DNA of 64,000 bases from Allopusillimonas ginsengisoli. Its GTDB lineage: Bacteria > Pseudomonadota > Gammaproteobacteria > Burkholderiales > Burkholderiaceae_B. Both the position numbers and the translations under genes were made by a program. Below the pieces are notes generated by a model. The model ran no database searches. It was not told the DNA's origin and worked only from the letters and a program-made list of their open reading frames with translations. The first letter of the stretch is position 1. Every line of letters begins with the position of its first letter. Shown piece after piece: positions 46,018-54,169 of this stretch. The stretch covers positions 102,009-166,008 of the forward strand of contig NZ_SDQE01000011.1 of the NCBI RefSeq assembly GCF_004153455.1, in the 5' to 3' direction.

Positions 46018-46515
46018 ATGCAACTCGAAGGTTCCTGTCATTGTGGTGCTGTGGCGTTCTCGCTGACCAGCATCAATCCTTATCCCTATCAACGCTGCTA
46101 TTGCTCGATCTGCCGCAAGACACAGGGAGGTGGCGGCTATGCGATCAACTTGTCCGGAGATGCCCGAACACTCAAGCTCAAGGGCGGCGAGCATGTATCG
46201 GTGTATCACGCGGTCATCAATCGAAACGGAGGGGAGGATCCGCGCGAGAGCTCCGCCGAGCGCCATTTTTGCAGTCAATGTGGCAGCGCGCTCTGGCTGT
46301 TCAGCCCCGAATGGCCGGATCTCATCCACCCTTTTGCCAGCGCGATTGATACCAATCTGCCCGTTCCGCCCGAGCGCACGCACTTATTTGCCGATTCGCG
46401 TGCCTCGTGGGTAGAAATCAATGCACGGCCGGGAGATCAGGTGTTCAAGGAGTTTCCCGAGGAGTCCATTGCCCAGTGGCATGAGCGGCTCGGGCTGGAT
46501 GAGGCGTCCAGATGA
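46018..46515 (+). CDS. GFA-family protein
   Basis: A 165-residue zinc-binding protein of the GFA (glutathione-dependent formaldehyde-activating-like) family. The metal cysteines are in GSCHCGAV (Cys7, Cys9), RCYCSICRK (Cys27, Cys29, Cys32) and FCSQCGSALW near residue 85. AGGAGGTG lies six bases before the ATG at 46018, a very strong ribosome site, so the open frame upstream is not used. Substrate unknown; the family name is historical. It faces the receptor gene downstream. Confidence 0.9.
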   Translation: MQLEGSCHCGAVAFSLTSINPYPYQRCYCSICRKTQGGGGYAINLSGDARTLKLKGGEHVSVYHAVINRNGGEDPRESSAERHFCSQCGSALWLFSPEWPDLIHPFASAIDTNLPVPPERTHLFADSRASWVEINARPGDQVFKEFPEESIAQWHERLGLDEASR

Positions 46516-46578
46516 GCCGCTGCGCCTGCTGAGCGCGCGCGGCCTGGACAGCATTCACCGGCAGCCGCCTGCCGTCGG

Positions 46579-48801
46579 CTAGAACTGAAAGGACGCGTTC
46601 AGGCCGGCGGTCCAGTTGCGGCCGGGAGCCGGCTCGTAGTATCGGCCGAAACCGGCGTTGATGATGGCGGATCCGGCGTAGCGCTTGTCGAGTACATTGT
46701 CGACGCGGGCAAAGGCATTCAGGCGCCAATTCTCCAGAGACCAGACATAGCCGGCGTGCAGGGCTGCCGTGAAGTAAGAAGGCGTCGCTTCATCGTTGCT
46801 GTCGTTGACATACATTTTTCCGAGATAACGGCCTTCTACGCCGGCCTGCCAGCCGCTTGGCGGCGCCCAGTCCAGCGAGGCGAACGCCGATTGCCGGGCG
46901 ACTCCGGGGATCTGGTTGCCGGAAGGGATCACGCCGTCGGGGGTGTTGAAACCATCCCGGTAGCGTGCGTTGAGCCAGGTGTAGGCCAGCGTACCGCGCA
47001 GATGCCGCGCAAGCTCGCCCGACCAGCCCAGCTCGAAGCCATCGCGCCGTGTGCGACCCGCGTTGCGATAGGTGGTGCGGCCGCCCAAAGAGCTTGCCGT
47101 CACAATTTCGTCGTCGGTTCGAGTCTGGAACAAGGCCGCCGTGAGCAGGCCACGCCCCAACTTGATCTTGGCGCCGATTTCTACGCTGGTATTCACCGAA
47201 GGCTGCAGATCAAGATTCAGGCCCGGCAGATTGTCATTGCGGTAGGACAGTTCGCTGAACGCGGGCGTTTCGAAGCCGCGCCCTATCGTGGCATACAGGT
47301 GAACGTTGTCATTGGGCTGATAGCCGAGCGCAGCCATGGGCAAGGCCTTGCGGTATGTCGCCGCGCCACTGTCGTCCGGGTTGCCCGCCGTGATGTAATG
47401 GTCGTCGGCGTCGAAATGCACGCTGCTATAGCGCAGGCCGGCATCCAGCGTCCACTGCGGAGCAAACTGCCACGAGGCCTGTAGATAAGGATCAAGGTTC
47501 CAGATGGTGTTGGTTTCCTTGCGGCGCAGGTCGCCTTTGACGCCGAGCACGGGGTTGGTCGCGGGGCCCGCATAATTGTTGTAGCCGCGGCGGTCTTCGG
47601 TGACCGTGTCGTAAGCGATGCCGCCGATGAGGGTAAGTGGCTGTCCCGCCAGAGAAAGTTTTGATTCCCAGCGGGCATCGAACCCGCCGTAGTCGCGCTG
47701 CAGATCGATCACGCCACCCGCATGGCTGGGTGCTTGCTGGGACGCCGGCGGAATGGCCAGATACTGGCGGGTCGTGCGCTGGCCGTAATAGGCCATCAGG
47801 CGCAGCGTATTGTCGACATTGAGCGTGCGTTCGTAAGTGAGTCCGCCCTGCGTCTGCGAGACGGTCTTGCGTGTGTTGTAGGTGACGGCATTGGGAGCGG
47901 CCTGACGCGGGTCCTCCATGAACTCATCCCGAGTCAGCCCTTGCGGATCATCCGCTTTTACGTCGACGCTGTTGAGTATCAGCGTTAATTTGCTGTCATC
48001 GTCCGGCGCCAGCCCCAGCTTGATATTGGCCAGATTCTTGCGCGCACCGCTATGGTCCCGATAGCCTTCAGTGACGTAGCGGCTGGTACTGATCAGGTAG
48101 TCCAGGTCTCCCAGCCCAGCGCCCCGTGAACCACTGGCCTGCAGGCCGTAGCGAACCTGCCCGTTGCTGCCCGTCGCCAGGCTGCTCCCGATGCTCGGGG
48201 GGCCTTCTCCTTCTTGGGTAAAAATCTGTATGACACCGCCCGACGAATTGCCATACAGCGCAGAGAAGGGCCCGCGCAGCACCTCGATACGATCAATGGA
48301 GGCGATATCGATATTGGATGTCTGCCCCTGCCCATCCGGCATGGTGGCGGGAATCCCATCGACATACAGCCGTATCCCGCGTACGCCGAACGTGGAACGC
48401 GATCCGAATCCTCGCAGGGAAATCCGCAGGTCCTGGGCATAGTTCTCGCGATTCTGCACAAGAATGCCAGGTATCGCCGCCAGGCTTTCGGACAAATTCA
48501 CCTGCATCTGGTTGCGGCGCATCAATTCGCCCTGCAGTAGATCGACGGAGGCGGGTATGTCGAACACAGGACGTTCGATCTGCGTGCTGGTGACCACGAT
48601 AGGCTTGAGCGATGCAACCTCCGGATCCGTTGTAGCCGACGCGGCGACCGTGGCGTTGGCGGGCGCAGTGATCGCGTTGGGCGAAGAGGGCTCAGCCCGG
48701 GCTGGGCTTGCCAGCAGGGCGGTAGCGCTAATGGCAAGCCATACCGGCGCAAGGCCGTGGCCGAGTGGCGAGAGGTGGCGAGACCGAATGGCGGAAGTCA
48801 T
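46579..48801 (-). CDS. TonB-dependent outer-membrane receptor
   Basis: A 740-residue outer-membrane receptor. A signal peptide spans about residues 1-36 (SPARA-EPSS). The plug domain (about 70-190) carries the TonB-box-like start VVTSTQIERP and GFGSRSTFGVRGIRLYVDGIPATMPDG. The rest is a 22-strand barrel ending in phenylalanine (NASFQF). The architecture fits siderophore or metal-chelate receptors of the FecA/YncD type. I take the ATG at 48801, since the upstream open frame lacks a signal. No Fur or B12-type control element was recognised upstream. A decayed esterase gene lies nearby. Confidence 0.92.
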   Translation of the reverse strand: MTSAIRSRHLSPLGHGLAPVWLAISATALLASPARAEPSSPNAITAPANATVAASATTDPEVASLKPIVVTSTQIERPVFDIPASVDLLQGELMRRNQMQVNLSESLAAIPGILVQNRENYAQDLRISLRGFGSRSTFGVRGIRLYVDGIPATMPDGQGQTSNIDIASIDRIEVLRGPFSALYGNSSGGVIQIFTQEGEGPPSIGSSLATGSNGQVRYGLQASGSRGAGLGDLDYLISTSRYVTEGYRDHSGARKNLANIKLGLAPDDDSKLTLILNSVDVKADDPQGLTRDEFMEDPRQAAPNAVTYNTRKTVSQTQGGLTYERTLNVDNTLRLMAYYGQRTTRQYLAIPPASQQAPSHAGGVIDLQRDYGGFDARWESKLSLAGQPLTLIGGIAYDTVTEDRRGYNNYAGPATNPVLGVKGDLRRKETNTIWNLDPYLQASWQFAPQWTLDAGLRYSSVHFDADDHYITAGNPDDSGAATYRKALPMAALGYQPNDNVHLYATIGRGFETPAFSELSYRNDNLPGLNLDLQPSVNTSVEIGAKIKLGRGLLTAALFQTRTDDEIVTASSLGGRTTYRNAGRTRRDGFELGWSGELARHLRGTLAYTWLNARYRDGFNTPDGVIPSGNQIPGVARQSAFASLDWAPPSGWQAGVEGRYLGKMYVNDSNDEATPSYFTAALHAGYVWSLENWRLNAFARVDNVLDKRYAGSAIINAGFGRYYEPAPGRNWTAGLNASFQF

Positions 48802-48977
48802 GGCGGCGTACTCCGGCGAAGGGCACAATACATCGCAAACACCCGCGCGTGTCGGGGCTGGGGGATAGGGGCGCTTTCGAAAGACACATGTGGATCGGGC
48901 GCGGGCTCTGGAAGCAAGGGTAGCACGCCAGCCGGTGCTAGACTGCAACTTAATTCCCTGGAAATGAGGTGCTGCAT

Positions 48978-49310
48978 ATGGCTGTATTTTTGCCGGCGCT
49001 CAAGATAGCGCTACCCTATATCACGCAGATCGTCACCGCAGCTGTTCCCATGTTTACGTCCAAGCCGCCCGGTGGCAGGGCCGACGAGATTGTGCCCAAG
49101 CAAATACAGGAACTGCAGACAGCGGTTACGCATAATGCCGAATCCGTGAAGGGTCTGGCGCTGCAGATGAAAGAGACCATGGAAGGGGTGGACAGCGCGG
49201 CGGCGCGGTTGCAGGCTGAAATCAAGGCGCTGCGCCGTATGGCCTATGGCAGTCTGGCCGTGGCCATTGTTGCCTGTGTCGCCGCGCTGGCGGCGCTCGT
49301 GGGGCGTTGA
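48978..49310 (+). CDS. Small coiled-coil membrane protein
   Basis: A 110-residue protein. Residues about 35-85 have a heptad-rich helical stretch (PKQIQELQTAVTHNAESVKGLALQMKETM), followed by a C-terminal membrane helix (about 88-108, LAVAIVACVAALAALVG). A short hydrophobic segment is also near the start. GAGG precedes the ATG at 48978 by eight bases. I do not recognise a named domain. It is inserted, on the opposite strand, between the receptor gene and the esterase remnant. Confidence 0.65.
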   Translation: MAVFLPALKIALPYITQIVTAAVPMFTSKPPGGRADEIVPKQIQELQTAVTHNAESVKGLALQMKETMEGVDSAAARLQAEIKALRRMAYGSLAVAIVACVAALAALVGR

Positions 49311-49311
49311 C

Positions 49312-49762
49312 GTGCGGGCGGCTGCGTGGCCAGTGCATAGAGGGTGAACAGCCCGCCATACGAATGCCCATATAGATACTGTAGTTGACTGTTGACGGGC
49401 GCTGCCGCATGTACCCAGGGCATGATGCGGTGCCTGATCAAGGCCAGCAAGGCATCGGCGCCGCCCTTGCGACGCTGGGCGCGTTGCGGGTCAGGCGTGC
49501 CTTCGGGGCCTGCGCCGCCAAGTTTTCAGCCTTGGCAATGCTATCTGCAATGGCCAGCAGGGTATGGAGAGATAAACCTTGATGCCGCGCAATCCGACGT
49601 CCCGCGACAGCTCCGTCGTTTGTACCGCGCCCGGCGCACTCAGCCGTTTTGCATGTGGGCGGCGCTGATGGGAGGCTCTGGCGCGGGTTGGGCGGCGGCC
49701 GGTGCCGTGGCCATCATCAGGGGAAAGCCGGTGGAAATAGACATCAGAAAGCGCAAAACCAT
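49312..49762 (-). pseudogene. Decayed alpha/beta-hydrolase (siderophore-esterase-like) gene
   Basis: The minus strand holds broken pieces of an exported esterase. A signal peptide-like start reads MVLRFLMSISTGFPLMMATA from 49762, in one frame and ends in a stop. A middle piece, in another frame, reads GIKVYLSIP. A last piece reads GGADALLALIRHRIMPWV, then the catalytic-serine motif GHSYGGLFTLYAL (serine nucleophile) near 49360. The order and spacing match IroE/Fes-like siderophore esterases, but with frameshifts, a large internal deletion and loss of the C-terminal third. The edges are approximate. It sits near the TonB-dependent receptor gene. Confidence 0.7.
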
Positions 49763-49875
49763 GTCGAGGAGGGCGGCAAGATAACCAGAAGAGTCGCGAA
49801 TCGCAGAGGCTGTTCGTCGAAGGGGTAAAATGGAGGCCGGGAAAAAAGGTCGAATTATTTCAAGGCTATATTTGC

Positions 49876-51078
49876 ATGGGTGAAGCCAGTTTCAGTTTAA
49901 AAAAGATAGCCATTCCCGCCTTTGGCCCAACTTTGTTGTTCGGGCTTGCAAATGGCGCAATATTGCCCGTGATTGCGCTCAGTGCCCGCAGCCTGGGCGC
50001 CTCATTTGCGGTCGCCGGCTTGATTGTCGCCCTGATTGGATTGGGTTCGCTATCGGCCAATCTACCCGCCGCCCTCCTGACTGCCCGTATCGGTGAGCGC
50101 AAAGCGCTTATCGGCGCATCGGTGCTCACCGTTATCGCATTAATCCTTTGCATCGCTGCGCCACATCCTGTTCTTCTGGCCCTTGGGGCGTTGATGATAG
50201 GTGTGTCCACGTCTGTCTTTTACCTGGCGCGCCAAACCTACTTGATTGAAGCGGTGCCGTTCTCGATGCGTGCACGCGCGCTGTCCACCCTGGGCGGCGT
50301 AAGCCGTATCGGCATGTTTGCCGGCCCATTCGCTGGGGCCGGCATGATGCATTTCATGGGGCTGAGCGGTGCTTATTGGGTGGGCATTGCGGCCATGCTG
50401 GTTGCCGGCGGCCTGGCCTTTGCCTTGCCAGACCTTGTCGTCAAGGCCAGCACGCAAGAGGACATCGATCTCGCCCGGCCCCGCATGGGCCATATTGCCA
50501 GGGATCATGCGCGTGTGTTCCTGACGCTGGGAACCGGGATTCTGCTGATCAGTGCCATGCGGGCCGCCCGACAGATTGTTATTCCCTTATGGGCTGACCA
50601 TATTGGGCTGAGCCCGGCCGCGACGTCCGTCATTTTTGGTGTGTCCTCCGCCGTGGATATGCTGGTGTTCTATCCCGCCGGCAGAATCATGGATTATTGG
50701 GGGCGGTTGTGGGTAGCCCTGCCCTGCACGCTGATCATGGGTTTTTCGCTGCTTGTGATGCCGCTGACCACGACGCTGGCCAGCTTTGTCTGCGCGGCCA
50801 TGCTCATGGGTCTGGGCAATGGTTTTGGCTCGGGAATCAATATGACCCTGGGCGCTGACGCGTCTCCCAACCACGGCCGCACTGAGTTTCTCGGCATCTG
50901 GCGCCTGATCAGCGATGTGGGCACCAGCGCCGGCCCTTTCATTCTGTCGGGCATGACCGCGCTGGTGTCGCTGGGCTCCGGCATCGCGCTCACCGGAATG
51001 TTTGGCTTCGCCTCAGCGGCCATCTTCTGGAAATGGCTGCCGCATGCCCGCCTCAAGGCAGGCAACCGCGAAAGCTGA
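49876..51078 (+). CDS. MFS transporter
   Basis: A 400-residue major facilitator superfamily carrier with 12 predicted helices and a central cytoplasmic loop (about 195-215, KASTQEDIDLARPRMGHIARD). The loop 2-3 motif A is present as ARIGERKALIGA near residue 75. The closest style is drug or metabolite efflux carriers. No cluster partner is evident, and the gene stands alone between the esterase remnant and the toxin-antitoxin locus. A predicted ATG-proximal GC-poor region lies upstream. Substrate unknown. Confidence 0.9.
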   Translation: MGEASFSLKKIAIPAFGPTLLFGLANGAILPVIALSARSLGASFAVAGLIVALIGLGSLSANLPAALLTARIGERKALIGASVLTVIALILCIAAPHPVLLALGALMIGVSTSVFYLARQTYLIEAVPFSMRARALSTLGGVSRIGMFAGPFAGAGMMHFMGLSGAYWVGIAAMLVAGGLAFALPDLVVKASTQEDIDLARPRMGHIARDHARVFLTLGTGILLISAMRAARQIVIPLWADHIGLSPAATSVIFGVSSAVDMLVFYPAGRIMDYWGRLWVALPCTLIMGFSLLVMPLTTTLASFVCAAMLMGLGNGFGSGINMTLGADASPNHGRTEFLGIWRLISDVGTSAGPFILSGMTALVSLGSGIALTGMFGFASAAIFWKWLPHARLKAGNRES

Positions 51079-51208
51079 ATGGGGGGCGGCGCGCGTTACC
51101 GGTTTTGTGCAACACATGAACGTTGCGACATGAGCGACTCCGCCGCTATCGAGCAGCCGCAGGCACGGCCCGAAAACTGGAAGGCGGGGATGCCACTCGA
51201 TCACGATC

Positions 51209-51232
51209 GTATATAGCAAAAAAGAGATATAC
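51209..51232. promoter_or_regulatory. Inverted repeat upstream of the toxin-antitoxin locus
   Basis: GTATAT (51209-51214) and ATATAC (51227-51232) form arms with a 12-base spacer ending two bases before the toxin ATG. An 8-bp palindrome ACGATCGT overlaps its left end. Both are candidates for an autoregulatory operator. Confidence 0.45.
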
Positions 51233-51234
51233 TT

Positions 51235-51321
51235 ATGGCATGGTATGTAAGGCTATTGCCCATAGCGGAAGACGAGCTGATGGCTATCCCGCCGATATTA
51301 CGGAGCCTGAACGGTGAGTGA
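51235..51321 (+). pseudogene. Truncated RelE/ParE-family toxin gene
   Basis: A 28-codon frame begins MAWYVRLLPIAEDELMAIP, which is the start of HigB-like toxins of about 100-120 residues, and then passes directly to LNGE and a stop. The body with the catalytic residues is missing. The stop overlaps the antitoxin start by eight bases, as in intact toxin-antitoxin operons. The reading frame is intact, so the junction looks like an in-frame internal deletion. The product cannot be a working toxin. Confidence 0.75.
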
Positions 51322-51601
51322 TCTAACCAACCTGAAGGCCCGCTTGCTGGCGGACCCTGAAACGCGAGCAGCCTATGATGCACAAGCACCGGAATTTTCC
51401 ATTGCCCGTGAGTTGATAGGCGCGCGAGTACGTGCTGGACTGACCCAAGGCGAGGTGGCTAAACGGATGCATACAACACAATCGACCGTAGCCCGGCTGG
51501 AAAGTGGTCGCACGATGCCCTCCTTACGCACGCTTTCACGTTATGCCGAAGCTACCGGCAACCGTGCCGTTATCAGGCTGGAGGAAGTAGCGGCTACCTG
51601 A
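51314..51601 (+). CDS. XRE-family antitoxin (HigA-like)
   Basis: A 95-residue DNA-binding protein. An N-terminal short helix (LKARLLADPETRAAYDAQAPEF) is followed by an HTH_XRE domain (about 30-85), with TQGEVAKRMHTTQSTVARLESGRTMPSLRTL. The start is GTG at 51314, within the toxin stop. HigA-type antitoxins sit downstream of their toxins, as here. With the toxin truncated, it is an orphan repressor. Confident assignment of the family. Confidence 0.88.
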   Translation: MSDLTNLKARLLADPETRAAYDAQAPEFSIARELIGARVRAGLTQGEVAKRMHTTQSTVARLESGRTMPSLRTLSRYAEATGNRAVIRLEEVAAT

Positions 51602-51702
51602 TGGTTTCCGGAATTTTGAGAATTACCGCATGCGGGTCTTGGCTCAATGCGGTTGGAATGGTGTAATTAACCGGGTTTGACGAATGTCCGAATCCCCCGA
51701 TA

Positions 51703-51818
51703 TGAACTGCACCCCAAAAGTTGGACACTCATCCAACCTTCGGGGTATTTTTTATGGCGCAATATGACGCGGAATTTAAGCAGGCAATCGTTGAGGAGTA
51801 CTTGAAAGGAGCCTCAGG
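51703..51818 (+). mobile_element. IS3-family left-end remnant
   Basis: The segment begins TGAACTGCACCCC, a typical IS3-family terminal repeat, and contains the first 22 codons of the OrfA transposase from the ATG at 51754 (MAQYDAEFKQAIVEEYLKG). It then breaks off into unrelated sequence (GGTTACTGTCCCCC). The rest of the element is absent. Confidence 0.75.
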
Positions 51819-51906
51819 TTACTGTCCCCCTTGTCCCGAAATTGTCCTACGACAAAATGATGCTCAGTAGCTGCGGGGAAGCGTCGATAACAGCCAGCGC
51901 CGAGGG

Positions 51907-52089
51907 TCAAACACGAATGCCGTCGAGATTAATTGGCTTGTCCATGAGGAGGCGTAAGCGCTCGTTAGCACCTGGCTCAGTCAAGCACGTCAGTTGTTTG
52001 TCGAATCGTTCGCGCAACACTTGCAGTGCTTTGTCGTCCGAGGGCAATGGCGTAGCTGACGGCGGTTTGACGTTTGAATTTGCAGTCAT
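51907..52089 (-). CDS. Hypothetical small protein
   Basis: A 60-residue protein starting MTANSNVKPPSATPLPSDDK. AGGAG lies seven bases before the ATG on the minus strand, a strong ribosome site. The middle is helical and charged (KALQVLRERFDKQLTCLTEPG), with no membrane helix. I do not recognise it. It lies among insertion-sequence remnants, in a stretch of lower GC than the core genes. A frame on the opposite strand (51842-52102) is less convincing. Confidence 0.5.
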   Translation of the reverse strand: MTANSNVKPPSATPLPSDDKALQVLRERFDKQLTCLTEPGANERLRLLMDKPINLDGIRV

Positions 52090-52245
52090 AGAACGCTCCT
52101 GAAAATGGGTGTAACGTATTCATATTCTAGATGAAAAAGTCAATGTTGACGTAGTAGCGTGGGCTGATTTTTCCGTGAGGTAATAGAATTTGTGCAGGAG
52201 CTCTTGCGGCCGGCGTGATAGCCAGCGGCGCCTTGGAGGTGATTC

Positions 52246-52425
52246 AAGGCTAGCTTCAGCGCTGTGGGGTTCGCCTACTTGAAGGATGTGCTCTCACGCC
52301 TGCCGACGCAGCCGGCCAGCCGGATCGACGAACTACTGCCGCATCACTACTGGCAACCTTGTACCCTATAAATGACAAGGCACGCCAAGGGCGCGCTCGT
52401 CAACCTGCATTCCCAAAACGCTTAC
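52246..52425 (+). mobile_element. IS66-family right-end remnant
   Basis: The end of an IS66 TnpC transposase can be read: FAYLKDVLSRLPTQPASRID, then ELLPHHYWQPCTL and a stop at 52371. The element ends at CGCTTAC (52425), the usual IS66 terminal repeat in reverse. Only the last 40 or so codons remain; sequence upstream is degraded. It points to the right. Confidence 0.75.
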
Positions 52426-52519
52426 AACAAAAGCGCATTATGCGAGAATAAGCCATACCAAGCAGCGGCTTGGGCAACCCAGAGACAAATTTCACTGATT
52501 TACTATACGAAGTACAAGA

Positions 52520-53305
52520 TCAGAGTGCATCAAGAAAGAGTGGCTGTTTGATCGCGACCCAGAGTATGGCCGCCCCACCCAGTATCCCTAATGATGCAAC
52601 GCCACGAGCAGCCACATTGACGTTAACCGCGTGAGAAAGCTTGACCCCGAAGACGGTCCCAAGCATCTGACAAGGAATCACAATGGTCAGGGCAAATAGG
52701 GAAATATTGTCCGTTTGCCAGTACAGAGGCGCACCAAAAAGGCTGGCTGCTATTTGCATGAGTTGACTGGCTCCGATGGACCCAAGTACGGGAAAGGAAA
52801 AAACGGTCATTAATGGCACTGAGACCAAGGGACCGCCCGCTCCCGTCAAACCTGCAACCAGACCTGACAGGCTACCAATCAGTACTAGTGCCACAAGATC
52901 GAACGGCGTGATTTTCAACAATTTAGCTGAGCCATCCTTTTGCGCCCTTTTCAAAACAGATGCCCCACCAAACAACATAGTGCACCCCAATGCCCCAGCG
53001 ATCAGATTGACGGGAAGCCACTGGTTTAGCCAGCCACCTACTGTGGCGAAAAATGAAGCACCGATTATTAGGGGTAGGGCCAAGGTCCATGACAAATTGC
53101 CATTGCTGTGATAGAGGCTCGCACCAAGTAAACCCGTAGCTGCACTGATTACCAACGCAGTGCCAATTGCCGTCCTTACGTCGATACTTGCAATGACCAT
53201 CATAGCCGGGATAATCAAAAAACCGCCGATCCCAGTCGCACCAGTCACTACACCTATGCAAACTGCCGAAATTCCCAAATAGAGCGCGACAAGAATAATC
53301 TCCAA
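52520..53305 (-). CDS. TauE/SafE-family permease
   Basis: A 261-residue inner-membrane protein with about eight helices of the TauE/SafE (sulfite exporter) family. The two inverted repeats each carry the pattern GGFLIIPAMMV and GAGGPLVSVPLMTVF. Family members export sulfite, sulfoacetate or related organosulfur anions, or move carboxylates. It follows the enoyl-CoA hydratase gene by 17 bases on the same strand and may belong to that operon. Its GC content is lower than that of the core genes to the left. Confidence 0.87.
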   Translation of the reverse strand: MEIILVALYLGISAVCIGVVTGATGIGGFLIIPAMMVIASIDVRTAIGTALVISAATGLLGASLYHSNGNLSWTLALPLIIGASFFATVGGWLNQWLPVNLIAGALGCTMLFGGASVLKRAQKDGSAKLLKITPFDLVALVLIGSLSGLVAGLTGAGGPLVSVPLMTVFSFPVLGSIGASQLMQIAASLFGAPLYWQTDNISLFALTIVIPCQMLGTVFGVKLSHAVNVNVAARGVASLGILGGAAILWVAIKQPLFLDAL

Positions 53306-53322
53306 AACCTATCCTTTTTCAC

Positions 53323-54159
53323 TCAAGAAATTTCACTCTTGACAGAGGAACGAACTCTTTGCCTGCTCTGCTCGCTTTCCCCGTAAGCTTGTTCAAGGGT
53401 AGAGCCCAATCGAAGTAATTGGTTGAGCTGGCCGCCTTGTTGCATGGCAATCTCCAAGGGGCAATCTTGTGCCATTTGCAAAATAGCTTTGGTTCGTCGA
53501 AGTGCCCAGGGCGCATGTGAATTGAGCTCATTAGCAAATTCCCGAGTGGCCTTCTTAATTGTTCCAGTTGCACAGACCCTATTGACTAGGCCCAGCTCTT
53601 GGTAGCAACTGGATGAGCGCAAGGATCCGCTCATTGCAATCTCCAGCGCTTGCCGTCTGCCCAAGTGCCTGGTGAGCAAAACCGTATTGAGCGCTGCTGG
53701 AAATCCGTATTGAATCTCGACGTTGGCAAATTTTGCACTTTCTTCGGCAACAACAAAGTCGCATGCAAGCGTTATTGCTTGCCCACCTCCGACCGCAAAA
53801 CCGTGCACTGCTGCAATTGTCGGCTTGGGAGATTCAAGCAACATGCAAAGAACTTCGGTAAAAATATCGACCGTCTTATCCAAAGAATCATCGTGGAGAT
53901 ATACAGGCACCGCGCCAGGGCCACCCAGATCCTTCAAATCCCGGCCGGCTGAGAAGCACCCTCCTGCGCCCAGTATAACGATGGAGCGGACTGCATCGTC
54001 ATGGAATGCTTCCGTCAATGTCTGGCGCATTTCAATCAACATTAAATCCGAGAGCGCATTTCGCTTATCTGGGCGATTCATTGTTAACCAGAGAGTTCCG
54101 CCATCAATGTTTTTTATTAAACATTGATCTTGCGCTACGCTATCGCTCTGTACAGTCAT
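53323..54159 (-). CDS. Enoyl-CoA hydratase/isomerase family protein
   Basis: A 278-residue crotonase-fold protein. The oxyanion-hole segments are GAGGCFSAGRDLKDLGG near 62-78 and AVHGFAVGGGQAITLACDF near 110-128, and the pocket glutamate candidates follow (ESAKFANVEIQYGFP). I take the ATG at 54159, with AAGGAAAA upstream; it begins 10 bases after the CoA-transferase gene. The pair suggests a CoA-thioester pathway: transfer of CoA to a carboxylate, then hydration or isomerisation. Substrate unknown. Confidence 0.9.
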   Translation of the reverse strand: MTVQSDSVAQDQCLIKNIDGGTLWLTMNRPDKRNALSDLMLIEMRQTLTEAFHDDAVRSIVILGAGGCFSAGRDLKDLGGPGAVPVYLHDDSLDKTVDIFTEVLCMLLESPKPTIAAVHGFAVGGGQAITLACDFVVAEESAKFANVEIQYGFPAALNTVLLTRHLGRRQALEIAMSGSLRSSSCYQELGLVNRVCATGTIKKATREFANELNSHAPWALRRTKAILQMAQDCPLEIAMQQGGQLNQLLRLGSTLEQAYGESEQSRQRVRSSVKSEIS

Positions 54160-54169
54160 AACTTTTCCT

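Noticed and set aside
48802..48977. Cobalamin riboswitch or Fur box before the TonB-dependent receptor
   Set aside because: I looked for a B12 box and for Fur-like AT-rich repeats in the receptor leader and found none.
51842..52102. An 86-codon frame on plus
   Set aside because: The opposite strand has a better supported small gene with AGGAG; the plus frame has no ribosome site.
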